Shown in pieces: positions 56,777 to 64,000 of a stretch of DNA of 64,000 nucleotides (its first letter is position 1; each line of letters opens with the position of its first letter). The stretch covers positions 1,502,481 through 1,566,480 of the forward strand of contig VCAZ01000102.1 in NCBI GenBank assembly GCA_005784505.1, in the 5' to 3' direction. The DNA comes from Bagarius yarrelli (Eukaryota; Chordata; Actinopteri; Siluriformes; Sisoridae). The notes under the pieces were generated by a model. It did no database searches and was not told the origin of the DNA. It saw only the letters and a program-made list of their open reading frames with translations. The position numbers and the translations under genes are program-made.

Positions 56777-58552
56777 CTGAAAGTAACAATCAACAAAAAC
56801 ATCTGGCTTTAACTTACACACTAATCCAAGGCACCAACTTCACACACTGCAATTATTAATTACAAATATAACTGTAAGGGTGGAACCAGACTGAGGAAGG
56901 AGATAATGATAAGACCGAGCAAGTGCTTTGGTGCTAGGAGGATCTGGAGCCGGGTACTGGAGCGCGAAAGCTTCTTACAAGCACCAGAGAATCAGGCAAA
57001 CAGGTCAGTAGCGGGATGTTTATGAGTATCAAGTCTGCAAACATACGTTGGAAGGTATGTTCTAGACCAGTGACCCTGTCTCAATACCAGCACTTGTACC
57101 CTTATGCCTCTTATTTGCGAGGTCCTGCTGAGGGGTGCGAGTGTGCAGGCTGTCCCAAAATGCACACTCAAGGAAAACCTTAGGACGTAGTGTGGGTATT
57201 GGGACGGGGCAGTAAGTGACTGAAGGGCTTGTGTCAATGTAGGGTGAGTGATTATGTGGACTGAGGAGGTGCAGGTGTATTTGGTTAATATTTAGGCAAG
57301 ACAATGAAAAATGTACTGTACTACATTTAATAACATACTTCCTGGCCACTAAAAAAAAAAAAGTATGTACTTGGCCGGCTCCACAATGTAGTGGGTTAAG
57401 GCGCCGGAACCCACATGTGTAATTGAGCCCCGACGACCCGGGTTTGATTCCGACTCAGGTCTTTTCCAGTCCCACCCTCTCACTATCCCCCATTTCATCT
57501 CTCTGTCTGTGCAATAAATAAAGGCAAACTGCCTTTGATTTAATGATATATCATGATATATATATATATATATATATATCTATATATATATCTATATATA
57601 TATATTATATACACACATGATATAATATGAATAAAATTCGAACAGACTACAGCCGCCGAATTGATATTGACCTGACATAAATTATCAAAAGAGTAAAGAG
57701 AGGTGAACAAGTGCAAGTACTTAAAGCCACATCTGCGCTTTCTGCCATCTGTCTCCCGCGGCCTCCATGAAGAGTAAAGTGTACATTGCAATGCCTACTT
57801 CAAAACCCCGACCATTGTATGTGGTCGGTAAAGATAACATGATGACACTACATTAAGATTATCTTTGTCGATGGTTTATAAGGGTGTCTGGTAATGATTA
57901 ATAAGCCACTTAAATTAACCCTACAGAACAGAGGGGTGGGGTAAACAGAGCTCATTAACATTTAAAGCAACATCCACTGAAACGGGTCACTTGACAGTGA
58001 AATTAATGAAGGCTTTTCATTAAGACCCTAAAGAATCATATTAACTTGCGTGGTATTCCCAGAAGCAGTATGTCTGTGTGTGTCTGTGTGTGTGTGTTGA
58101 CCTGTGTGTGAGCGCAGATGCACGGTGAGTTGGCTGGAGTTGCGGCTGGCGTACGGGCAGATCTGACACTTAAAGGGTCTCTCGTCGTCATGGACGCGCA
58201 GGTGCTTTTTTAGGCTGCTGCTGTCTGCGGCGGCGTAGGGGCAGTGCTTGCACTTGTGTGGTTTTTCGCCGGTGTGTGAGCGACTGTGCAGGTTCAGCTT
58301 GTCCCTTCGGCTGAAGCGCTTGTGACACAGTTCACACTCAAACGGCCTGTCGCCTGCTCGGGAAATAATAAAGGATGTTCGCTCCTCTTGTTATTTACGC
58401 GAAGAAGAAGATAAACGAATAGATTTCTCACCGGTGTGTGTCAGCATGTGCCGTTCCATATCCTTCTGGCCGTACTTAGTTTTGAACGTACAACCTGAGA
58501 GAAAGTGACGCATTTAAAAAGAACCAAGCGAATCTCACAGTCTTTGGAGTTT

Positions 58553-58589
<37 letters not shown>

Positions 58590-60646
58590 GAAAAGCTGCA
58601 AATGCGTCGCTTTTGAGCGAGGGCGGGTTTTATCTTCCTGGACGCTGAGTTTTGGGGTTTTATCGTCTGCTTGACTGCCTTTGACACGCAAATCTGTATT
58701 GCCTCCTCCGACGGAAACTCTTGCACGGTTTCTGTACAAAACATCAATTAAAAAAAACCCAAAAAACATAAGTGTAAACATGAAGCTGTGAAAAAAAAGC
58801 ACTTTTTGATCAAAACCATGCAAAGAAACGTTTTGGGTTAAAAATGATCTCAAACACGACACATGAAAATTTAGCTTATCTTTCAGGCCGTATTTACACC
58901 GCATGTACCATGAGATTTCCTCCAATGTGGCACAAATGGGATCTGACCCACGACTGTGTAAGCAGAAAAAAAAGCACAAGGATTCCGATATTTCCAGATC
59001 GATTTAGGCCTCGTACATATGTGGGAAAAAAAGGGGCTATGAATCGGATTTGTGCATTAGCGTCTGCCATGTAAGCAGACAGATCGGATTTTCCATGTGA
59101 GTCCAGCGTCAGTGAATAAGAGACAGTGGAGCACGACATTAACTCAGTTGAACAAAGTCTTCAGGTAAGATTTATAATATAACAAACATTTTATATCAGG
59201 TTCCTCATAGCGGTAAGTAGGTGGTTGTTTATGCAAAAAAAAAAAAAGGAATAAAAGAAAAGAAAAAAAAAATATTTCTTGGCAAAACATAAAATTAAAA
59301 TGACATGATAAAAGTTTTAACCAATAAAAACAGACGTGCAATCAAGTTACAAATCTAAGGCTGTTCATTGGTAAGAGCTGCACCATAAAGTACTTCACAG
59401 TATAGTTTAATATAATACATATTGCGATACTCCTAAAAAAATTTTAAAAAAAGGAAAACAAGTACCTAAAAATACAATAAATACAAAACCGAAGGCACCT
59501 TCAAACGGAGGAGTAATTCGACAATCATTGAGGGTTTGAATAAAATATTAACATAAAAGTAAATCGGTCCGAACCTGATTTTAATATGTATCGATACTAT
59601 TTACGCTCTAGTGAAAAAAAAAACAAAAAAAACATCATGATAGATGGCTGTATCGATATTTTAACACAGCACTAATCCAAAGTGTTAAAGAGCACAGGCT
59701 TGACCACAGCACCACCACTCGTATCCCAGAGTAGTACACACACTGGGCCGTCCTAAAGAGCAGCGAGCACCTTCACTTGTGTCTCCGACCAGAAGTAAAG
59801 CATCAGACTGATCCAGATCAAACAGATCCGAGGAGAATCAGCGGCCAGAAGTGTTACCTAGGAGCTCGGGAAAATTCATTCTCACGTCCTGTAGGATTTC
59901 ATACTTTTACACTTAACAATTTTTAGAAAATGACTTTCTTTTAGATTTTCCGCAGAGCCGAGTGTGTGATATGACATCATTACAGCACACATTCGGTCTC
60001 GTCGATTTTTGGACGTAATTGGTAGAAATGGTAATACTACGGCATCTAGAAATATTAAAATCAGCCAACTTCTGGCGTGATGTGCCCAGATTGCCCATAA
60101 GCATGATTCGTGTTGCTTCTTTTACACACCCGATATTTTCAGATCACAATAAGAAAAAAGGAATCAACACAACACAACACAACACAACACACACAAACAC
60201 AAAGCTGAGTATTATCCCAGACCTACCCGAGACTTCAGTACTTGTGACTGAGATGTCTGTAGTAGGAAGCTGACAGCCGTTCTGTTTGTGTGCAAGAAAC
60301 ACTTCGAAATTGTTGTACTGCTGCTTACAGAAGCCACAGATGTGGATGTCAGGGCTCACCTCCAGCAACAGATGATTCATTTCTGGGAAAGAAACAAAAA
60401 GATCGGAGTGTTTAATTTTAATTTAATTAAAAAAACAAAAAAAACTAATTTAATTAAAAAAAAAAAACAAAAAAAAAACAAAGAACCATTTTAGCCATTT
60501 TTAAAACTTACAGCGCATAAAGGTTAAATTTTAATCACGTGACCAAAACATTTGCAATCCTACATCTAAACTGTTTTTCTCTTTAAAGGATTTATTTACC
60601 AAAAAAAAAAAAAAACAAGATTACCGTCTCGGCTAAAGGATGTCAT
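55389..60646 (-). CDS. zfp64: zfp64: ZFP64 zinc finger protein, six coding exons
   Basis: Coding exons are 60625-60646, 60227-60382, 58588-58731, 58432-58494, 58102-58353 and 55389-56776. Every internal junction is phase 1 and the sum is 2025 bases, 674 residues plus stop, against 681 in human ZFP64. The product is a nuclear C2H2 transcription factor; in human it is known to drive KMT2A (MLL) promoter activity, and in mouse it acts as a Notch co-activator. Visible: an N-terminal C2HC finger (CGFCKQQ...HKQNGC, residues 23-44), then a run of C2H2 fingers from about 104 to 352, and a final finger at 389-411 (CNLCDASFVREDSLRSHKRQH), ten C2H2 fingers in all. The glutamine/serine/threonine-rich tail includes ALIQQGGAEVTVV, matching the human activation tail. 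It lies about 40 kb upstream of sall4 on the same strand, as in human. Confidence 0.96.
56777..58101 (-). other. zfp64: zfp64 intron 5
   Basis: The intron is 1325 bases. It contains a SINE at 57371-57535, a (TA)n tract at 57557-57606 and a stretch at 57070-57350 that resembles fish nonautonomous DNA elements but is not assignable. A TG-rich run at 58074-58097 adjoins the donor of exon 5. Confidence 0.8.
57371..57535 (+). mobile_element. tRNA-derived SINE (family 3) in zfp64 intron 5
   Basis: The head GGCCGGCTCCACAATGTAGTG and GGTTAAGGCG hold an A box, and GACCCGGGTTTGATTCCGAC a B box. A CT-rich body (CCCACCCTCTCACTATCCCCC) follows, and the tail is GTGCAATAAATAAAGGCAAA. It differs from families 1 and 2. 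Confidence 0.65.
58102..58353 (-). CDS. zfp64: zfp64 coding exon 5 (three C2H2 fingers)
   Basis: The acceptor is CGAGCAG (G at 58354) and the donor is GTCAAC at 58101, next to a TG-rich run. Three complete fingers are encoded: CELCHKRFSRRDKLNLHSRSH, CKHCPYAAADSSSLKKHLRVH and CQICPYASRNSSQLTVHLRSH. The second and third are almost identical to human ZFP64. DDERP and TGEKP linkers are present. Confidence 0.96.
58432..58494 (-). CDS. zfp64: zfp64 coding exon 4 (63 bases)
   Basis: The acceptor is TTCTCTCAG (G at 58495) and the donor is GTGAGA at 58431. It encodes (G)CTFKTKYGQKDMERHMLTHT(G), completing the C-x4-C finger begun in exon 3; human has GCQFKTAYGMKDMERHLKIHTG. The following intron is only 78 bases. 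Confidence 0.94.
58559..58587 (-). repeat. (GT)n microsatellite forming the zfp64 exon 3 splice donor
   Basis: On the minus strand an unbroken GT run of about 14 units starts exactly at the donor. Its first GT is the splice site, giving CAG-GTGTGT. Confidence 0.85.
58588..58731 (-). CDS. zfp64: zfp64 coding exon 3
   Basis: The acceptor is TTGTACAG (G at 58732). The exon encodes (E)TVQEFPSEEAIQICVSK and onward, with basic KIKPALAQKRRICSFS at the end, which begins the first C2H2 finger. The donor at 58587-58586 is the first GT of a (GT)n microsatellite (CAG-GTGTGTGTG), an unusual splice site that leaves a 93-base intron. Phase 1 is kept on both sides. Confidence 0.9.
58732..60226 (-). other. 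zfp64: zfp64 intron 2
   Basis: The intron is 1495 bases, with donor GTAGGT and acceptor GTACAG. It contains a degenerate hAT-like element (59358-59673), A-rich runs near 59230-59275, and a pentanucleotide (AACAC)n tract at 60165-60195 just inside the donor. The rest is unremarkable. Confidence 0.8.
59358..59673 (+). mobile_element. Degenerate hAT-like element (same type as 30539-30899)
   Basis: It begins AAGGCTGTTCATTGGTAAGAG and ends TGTATCGATATTTTAACACAGCACT, degraded inverted ends of the TAGGGCTGTGTA family, with the ATTGCGATACTCC and TATCGATAC core segments. Confidence 0.5.
60227..60382 (-). CDS. zfp64: zfp64 coding exon 2 (N-terminal C2HC finger)
   Basis: The acceptor is TTTCCCAG (G at 60383) and the donor is GTAGGT at 60226. 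The exon reads (E)MNHLLLEVSPDIHICGFCK and on through HKQNGCQLPTTDISVTSTEVS. The DIHICG.CKQQ.NN....AHKQ.GCQL pattern is diagnostic for ZFP64. An in-frame ATG at 60380 opens the exon and could serve as an alternative start. Confidence 0.92.
60625..60646 (-). CDS. zfp64: zfp64 coding exon 1 (start codon)
   Basis: ATG at 60646-60644 with A at -3 gives MTSFSRD plus one base, then donor GTAATC at 60624. The phase fits the acceptor of exon 2, making a Glu split codon. The exon is short and not conserved at residue level with the human start, so it rests on its start context, donor, phase and position just downstream of a CpG-containing region. The total length it gives (674) is close to the family's. 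Confidence 0.6.
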
Positions 60647-61010
60647 TGTCAGTTCTAGATCTTAAGCCGGGAATTGAGTTTATATTTTATTCATATTTTT
60701 AAAAATAAATAAATAACATGTCAAACCATCGACTGTTTACTCATATTAAAACCTGGATTCATTGTTAATACTGAATGTGCGACAATTTTACGTCGACGTG
60801 ACAGGTTTCCGGCAAATCTCGGCAAAATTCCAAATTGCTAATTACTAATTATCTAAACGCACTACATAGTGGATGAAACAATGGAAACAAACGATACATA
60901 GTGCACTACACATATAAACAAGAAGGTGTTTGAAATACACGCATCTTATTCGTACGCGACTCAAAAGCGTGATGTTGCCCTCTTACGTCCCGGAGGATTA
61001 TTTCAGGTAC
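60647..61010 (-). promoter_or_regulatory. zfp64: zfp64 promoter region
   Basis: This is upstream sequence of the probable first exon. It has CpGs concentrated at 60780-60830 and 60940-61000. The palindrome ACGTCGACGT at about 60790-60799, next to TGACA, resembles a CREB/ATF-type site. No TATA box is evident near the start. The transcription start is not determinable. Confidence 0.3.
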
Positions 61011-61734
61011 ATTTATGAGCTCCCCACAAAATAAATAAATAAATAAATGAAAAGTAACTTTAAAAAGTCATAATTATGAGCTAAAATATCGAAATTATCA
61101 CGTTAAAAATGATTGAACCAATACAGCATTGGTCTTGAACAGGTTTCCACCCTAAAATAATGTTATTTTAATTATGAAAAGTACATAAAAGGTGGGCATA
61201 AAAACAGTATTTGTTAAACTTTTATTATATCACTTATTTTATATTAGATCAACATTGATTGAATATTTTCTGGTTTTATGTACAGCAGGACTTTATGTTC
61301 ATTTTTCTTTTCTTTTTATGAATCAGAGATTATGTAGGAATATGTCATCAGAAATGTCACAAGGTCATCTGTCCTATAAAGCCAATCCAGTCTCACACCA
61401 ATCCATAGATTAAATTTCGTAACTATGTCACGAACTGCCGTAAAACAGGGTTAAAAAGGCATAACGATGTGTATAATAACATCAATATAAATTCTGGCTT
61501 CTGCTGCTATTAGATCGGTCTTTGTTATCTAGTGGAGGAGCCGACATTGAACTAACAATAGAAATAACAATGAGAAATCCATCTTATGCTTTGATATCAA
61601 AACTGTAAATAAATAAGATACATTAAATTAATAGTCTGTGCCGTGATGAAACAATGACTTTTTAATCTAATAATTTTGAATTTTGAATTTATTATTTAGA
61701 CTTTTTAATCGAATAATTTTGTTTTTTAAGTCAT
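61011..61734. other. Intergenic upstream of zfp64
   Basis: No gene recognised. Short (AAAT)n at 61029-61048; otherwise AT-rich. Confidence 0.5.
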
Positions 61735-62075
61735 CATTTGGTTGGCTTAATGGTTTACACTGTTGCCTCATAGCAAGAAGGTCCCGGGTTCGATTCGGTG
61801 GCCTTTCGGTGTGGAGTTTGCATGTTCTCCTCGTGCTTGCATGGGTTTTACTCCGGGGTTCTCCAGTTTCCTCCCACAGTTCAAAAACATGTATGTTGGG
61901 ATGACTGTAATTCAAAATTGACCATAGGAGTAAGTGTAATTGTATGTGTGGCCCTGTGATGGACTGGCGACCTGTCCAGGGTGTACTCCTCCTGCCCTTC
62001 ACCCACTCAGAGACGGCTGGGATAGACTCCAGCAGATCCCTGTGACCCCGAATTAGGAAATAATGAATAGACAAT
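61735..62075 (+). mobile_element. HE1/DANA-like SINE
   Basis: A tRNA-like head (GGTTTACACTGTTGCCTCATAGC) with B box CCCGGGTTCGATTCGG is followed by GTGTGGAGTTTGCATGTTCTC, TTTCCTCCCACAGTTCAAAA, GTGATGGACTGGCGACCTGT, CCAGGGTGTACTCC and GGCTGGGATAGACTCCAGC. This block order is characteristic of the HE1/DANA-type SINEs spread through fish genomes. It is near full length. Confidence 0.85.
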
Positions 62076-62399
62076 AATAATAATAACAAATAAATGAATA
62101 ACAATAATAATCACCATCATCACTATAATTATTATAATCATAATTATCATCATCATCATCATCAACATCATTCAAAGAAGAAATAGAATAAAATGACAAA
62201 GTGTTTTTAATGTTTCTTAACATGGATTAGGTTCCATTAAAGAGCTGACATAACTCGGCGCAGCCAGAAGAGGGCGCGCTTACCACATTGTTCATATTGA
62301 AAACTCCTCTTCAGTGAGGAGATTCAATCACAGACAGAGACTCCAGCACACGTGATGTTATAATTATTTTATAATTAGTTATAATTATAGGAACCGGTT
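62076..62399. repeat. (AAT)n/(CAT)n tail region and AT-rich flank
   Basis: Degenerate AAT and ATC trinucleotide runs at 62075-62172 follow the SINE, then unremarkable AT-rich sequence. Confidence 0.7.
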
Positions 62400-62665
62400 C
62401 CATCACAGCTAACGAATTTACGTTTTAACGTTCTTCAAACGTTCCAAATTAGTTTGTGAAACGTAATCTGAACTTTATTCAATTTTTTGGGTTTTCATGG
62501 TTGTTCTTTTATAAATACGTATGAATAACGCTTTAAGGACGTTCCTAGAACGCTGTTCTAAGAACGTTACAAGAACGTAGTATTGAAATTGTTAAAAAAA
62601 CAATTGGGCAACTTGTCTAGAACATTAGGCAAAGTTGTGGGATCGTTGTTCTCTGTTAGCTGGAA
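62400..62665 (+). repeat. AACGTTCT-type repeat, second locus
   Basis: It contains AACGTTCTTCAAACGTTCC, GACGTTCCTAGAACGCTGTT and CTAAGAACGTTACAAGAACG, then ACATTAGGCAAAGTTGTGG, resembling the reverse of the TTGCCTAAATGTTA segment of the array at 22370-23530. It is not in tandem here. Confidence 0.55.
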
Positions 62666-63010
62666 GAACATTCAGTGTTTGTATAAATGAGGATGAGGCT
62701 TGATTTCCAATGACAGCCTGTAATAACAGGATTATTGCCGTGTAATAAACATATTGTTTCTTTATTAAGAAAGTCGTTCTGCAAATAAAGATACCGAATC
62801 ATTTATAACATCGGTTTCCAAGAGCTGCTTTTATTTCTCCAGTGAATCAAACACAGACGGGAAATAGAGCTTATATTAGATGGGGACCTGCAGCTGTTTG
62901 TCCTGTCCTGTCCAAAAATCTGGATCTATTTATGATTGACCTTTTTAGGTATTCTTATGAACAATGGGATCATTAAGAAATAACACAACCTGGAACATAC
63001 TATATTTATC
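62666..63010. other. Intergenic, no gene recognised
   Basis: Mixed AT-rich sequence; nothing recognised. Confidence 0.5.
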
Positions 63011-63225
63011 CATCCATCCATCCATCCATCCATCCATCCATTCATACATTCAGCCATGCACTCATCCATTCATTCATTCATCTACTCACTCACTCAGTCA
63101 CTCACTCAACCCATCCATCCACCCATTTGTCCATCCATCCACTCACTCACTCACCCATCCATCCTTCCATCCATCCATCCATCCATCCATCCATCCATTC
63201 ATTTACTCATTTATTTATTAATCTT
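63011..63225 (+). repeat. (CATC)n/(CACT)n compound tetranucleotide repeat
   Basis: CCAT units at 63008-63043 and 63160-63200 are separated by related CATT, CACT and CCAC units. The His/Pro/Ser/Ile ORFs through it are artefacts. Confidence 0.9.
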
Positions 63226-63243
63226 CTATAACTGCTTATAGAG

Positions 63244-63480
63244 TGGGCAGGGTGGCTCAAATAGTTAAGATGCTGAGTTGCTGATTTGAAGACCAAAAAT
63301 ACCTGGGTTCAAGCCCCACCACCGGCAAGCCAACCACTGTTGGGTCCTTGAGCAAGACCTTAACCCTCCGGCTCCAGACGCTGCCATCATAGCTGACCCT
63401 TCGCTCTGACCCCAACTTACTAAGATGGGATATGCGAAATATGCATTTCATTGGCTCTGTACATGTATCCTGGACAATGG
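63244..63480 (+). mobile_element. tRNA-derived SINE (family 2)
   Basis: The head GGGTGGCTCAAATAGTTAAG and the B-box segment CTGGGTTCAAGCCCCACC are followed by CAACCACTGTTGGGTCCTTG, CTTCGCTCTGACCCCAACTT and GATGGGATATGCGAAATATG. It is full length relative to 29728-29910. Confidence 0.75.
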
Positions 63481-64000
63481 AGTTGAATATTTATTTTATA
63501 TTTATTCGCTTTTTTGTTGTTGTTGTTGTTTCTCCTGCTGATAATTGTTGTCATTCTCCATCTTGACCCACAGCCATCTGTATCTACCATTTTATCACCA
63601 GTGCCTCACCAGCCAAACCTTTATTCTTCCATCAAATTAATGAATAAGTGAGAAATTAAAGAAATAAAAACAGAAACAGCAGCATTTGTGCTTATTACAA
63701 TCCCAACATGTTATAATAATCACACGGATCATGGAAATGATCATGAAAGGATTCCGTCTCTCTGTACATGTCAGTTGTTCAGTAGTAAAGGTCATTTTAG
63801 GAACGTAACACTTAGAACAATTACACGGTGTTCTCCCCGGTATGCCGTTACTAGTACGTGTGTGTGCGTGGTGTGTTACTGTAAACTTTAAAAAAACATG
63901 ATTTAGCAGCACTTTAATTGCTTAATTAGTATGTGAGGTAAATCCTTAATGTGCAATATACAGTACAGGAACTGTTCCCGGATACCTATTCCTCTCTGCC
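63481..64000. other. Intergenic to window end
   Basis: A (TTG)n run lies at about 63514-63530. No gene recognised; the ORF pairs at 63637-63912 are mutual shadows without features. Confidence 0.5.

Noticed and set aside
61667..62104. 145-codon minus ORF
   Set aside because: It lies across the HE1/DANA-like SINE and is not a gene.
63011..63225. CRISPR-like regular repeats
   Set aside because: A tetranucleotide microsatellite with no spacers, in a vertebrate genome.

Overview
This window looks like nuclear DNA from a teleost fish, probably an otophysan such as a catfish or characin, though that narrower placement is only an impression. It is AT-rich, intron-containing and full of microsatellites. 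It carries many fish-type interspersed repeats: tRNA-derived SINEs, Tc1/mariner and hAT remnants, a Rex1/L2-like LINE tail and an HE1/DANA-like SINE. There is no bacterial-style gene organisation, CRISPR array, operon or phage.

Two protein-coding genes can be assembled exon by exon, both on the minus strand. sall4 (9110-14582, four coding exons, about 1093 residues) is a spalt-family zinc-finger transcription factor. zfp64 (55389-60646, six coding exons, 674 residues) is a multi-C2H2 transcription factor. The two genes are also neighbours, in the same order and orientation, on human chromosome 20q13.2, which supports both identifications. All zfp64 splice junctions are phase-consistent. In sall4, exons 2-4 join in frame, but exon 1 is one base out of phase with exon 2 as written, and its N-terminal NuRD-recruiting motif is scrambled.

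Layout: 1-7.0 kb is repeat-rich intergenic DNA, with a Tc1 element carrying a nested SINE and an hAT remnant. At 7.13-7.33 kb lies a CpG-rich block ending in a good minus-strand splice donor, possibly the first exon of the next gene (atp9a in mammals). Then come the sall4 3' region (7.46-9.1 kb), the gene (9.1-14.6 kb) and its promoter. From 15 to 54.6 kb there is no recognisable gene. This interval holds repeats plus several more GC-balanced, complex blocks that are candidates for conserved regulatory elements. From 54.6 to 61 kb lies zfp64, followed by an HE1/DANA-like SINE and simple repeats to the end.

No clearly new biological system is visible. The points most worth checking are the sall4 exon 1 anomaly, a zfp64 splice donor made of a (GT)n microsatellite, the candidate CpG-rich first exon, and three multi-copy repeat families: a roughly 650-bp four-copy repeat, an 845-bp terminal-inverted-repeat element in two copies, and a roughly 200-bp tandem array built on AACGTT.
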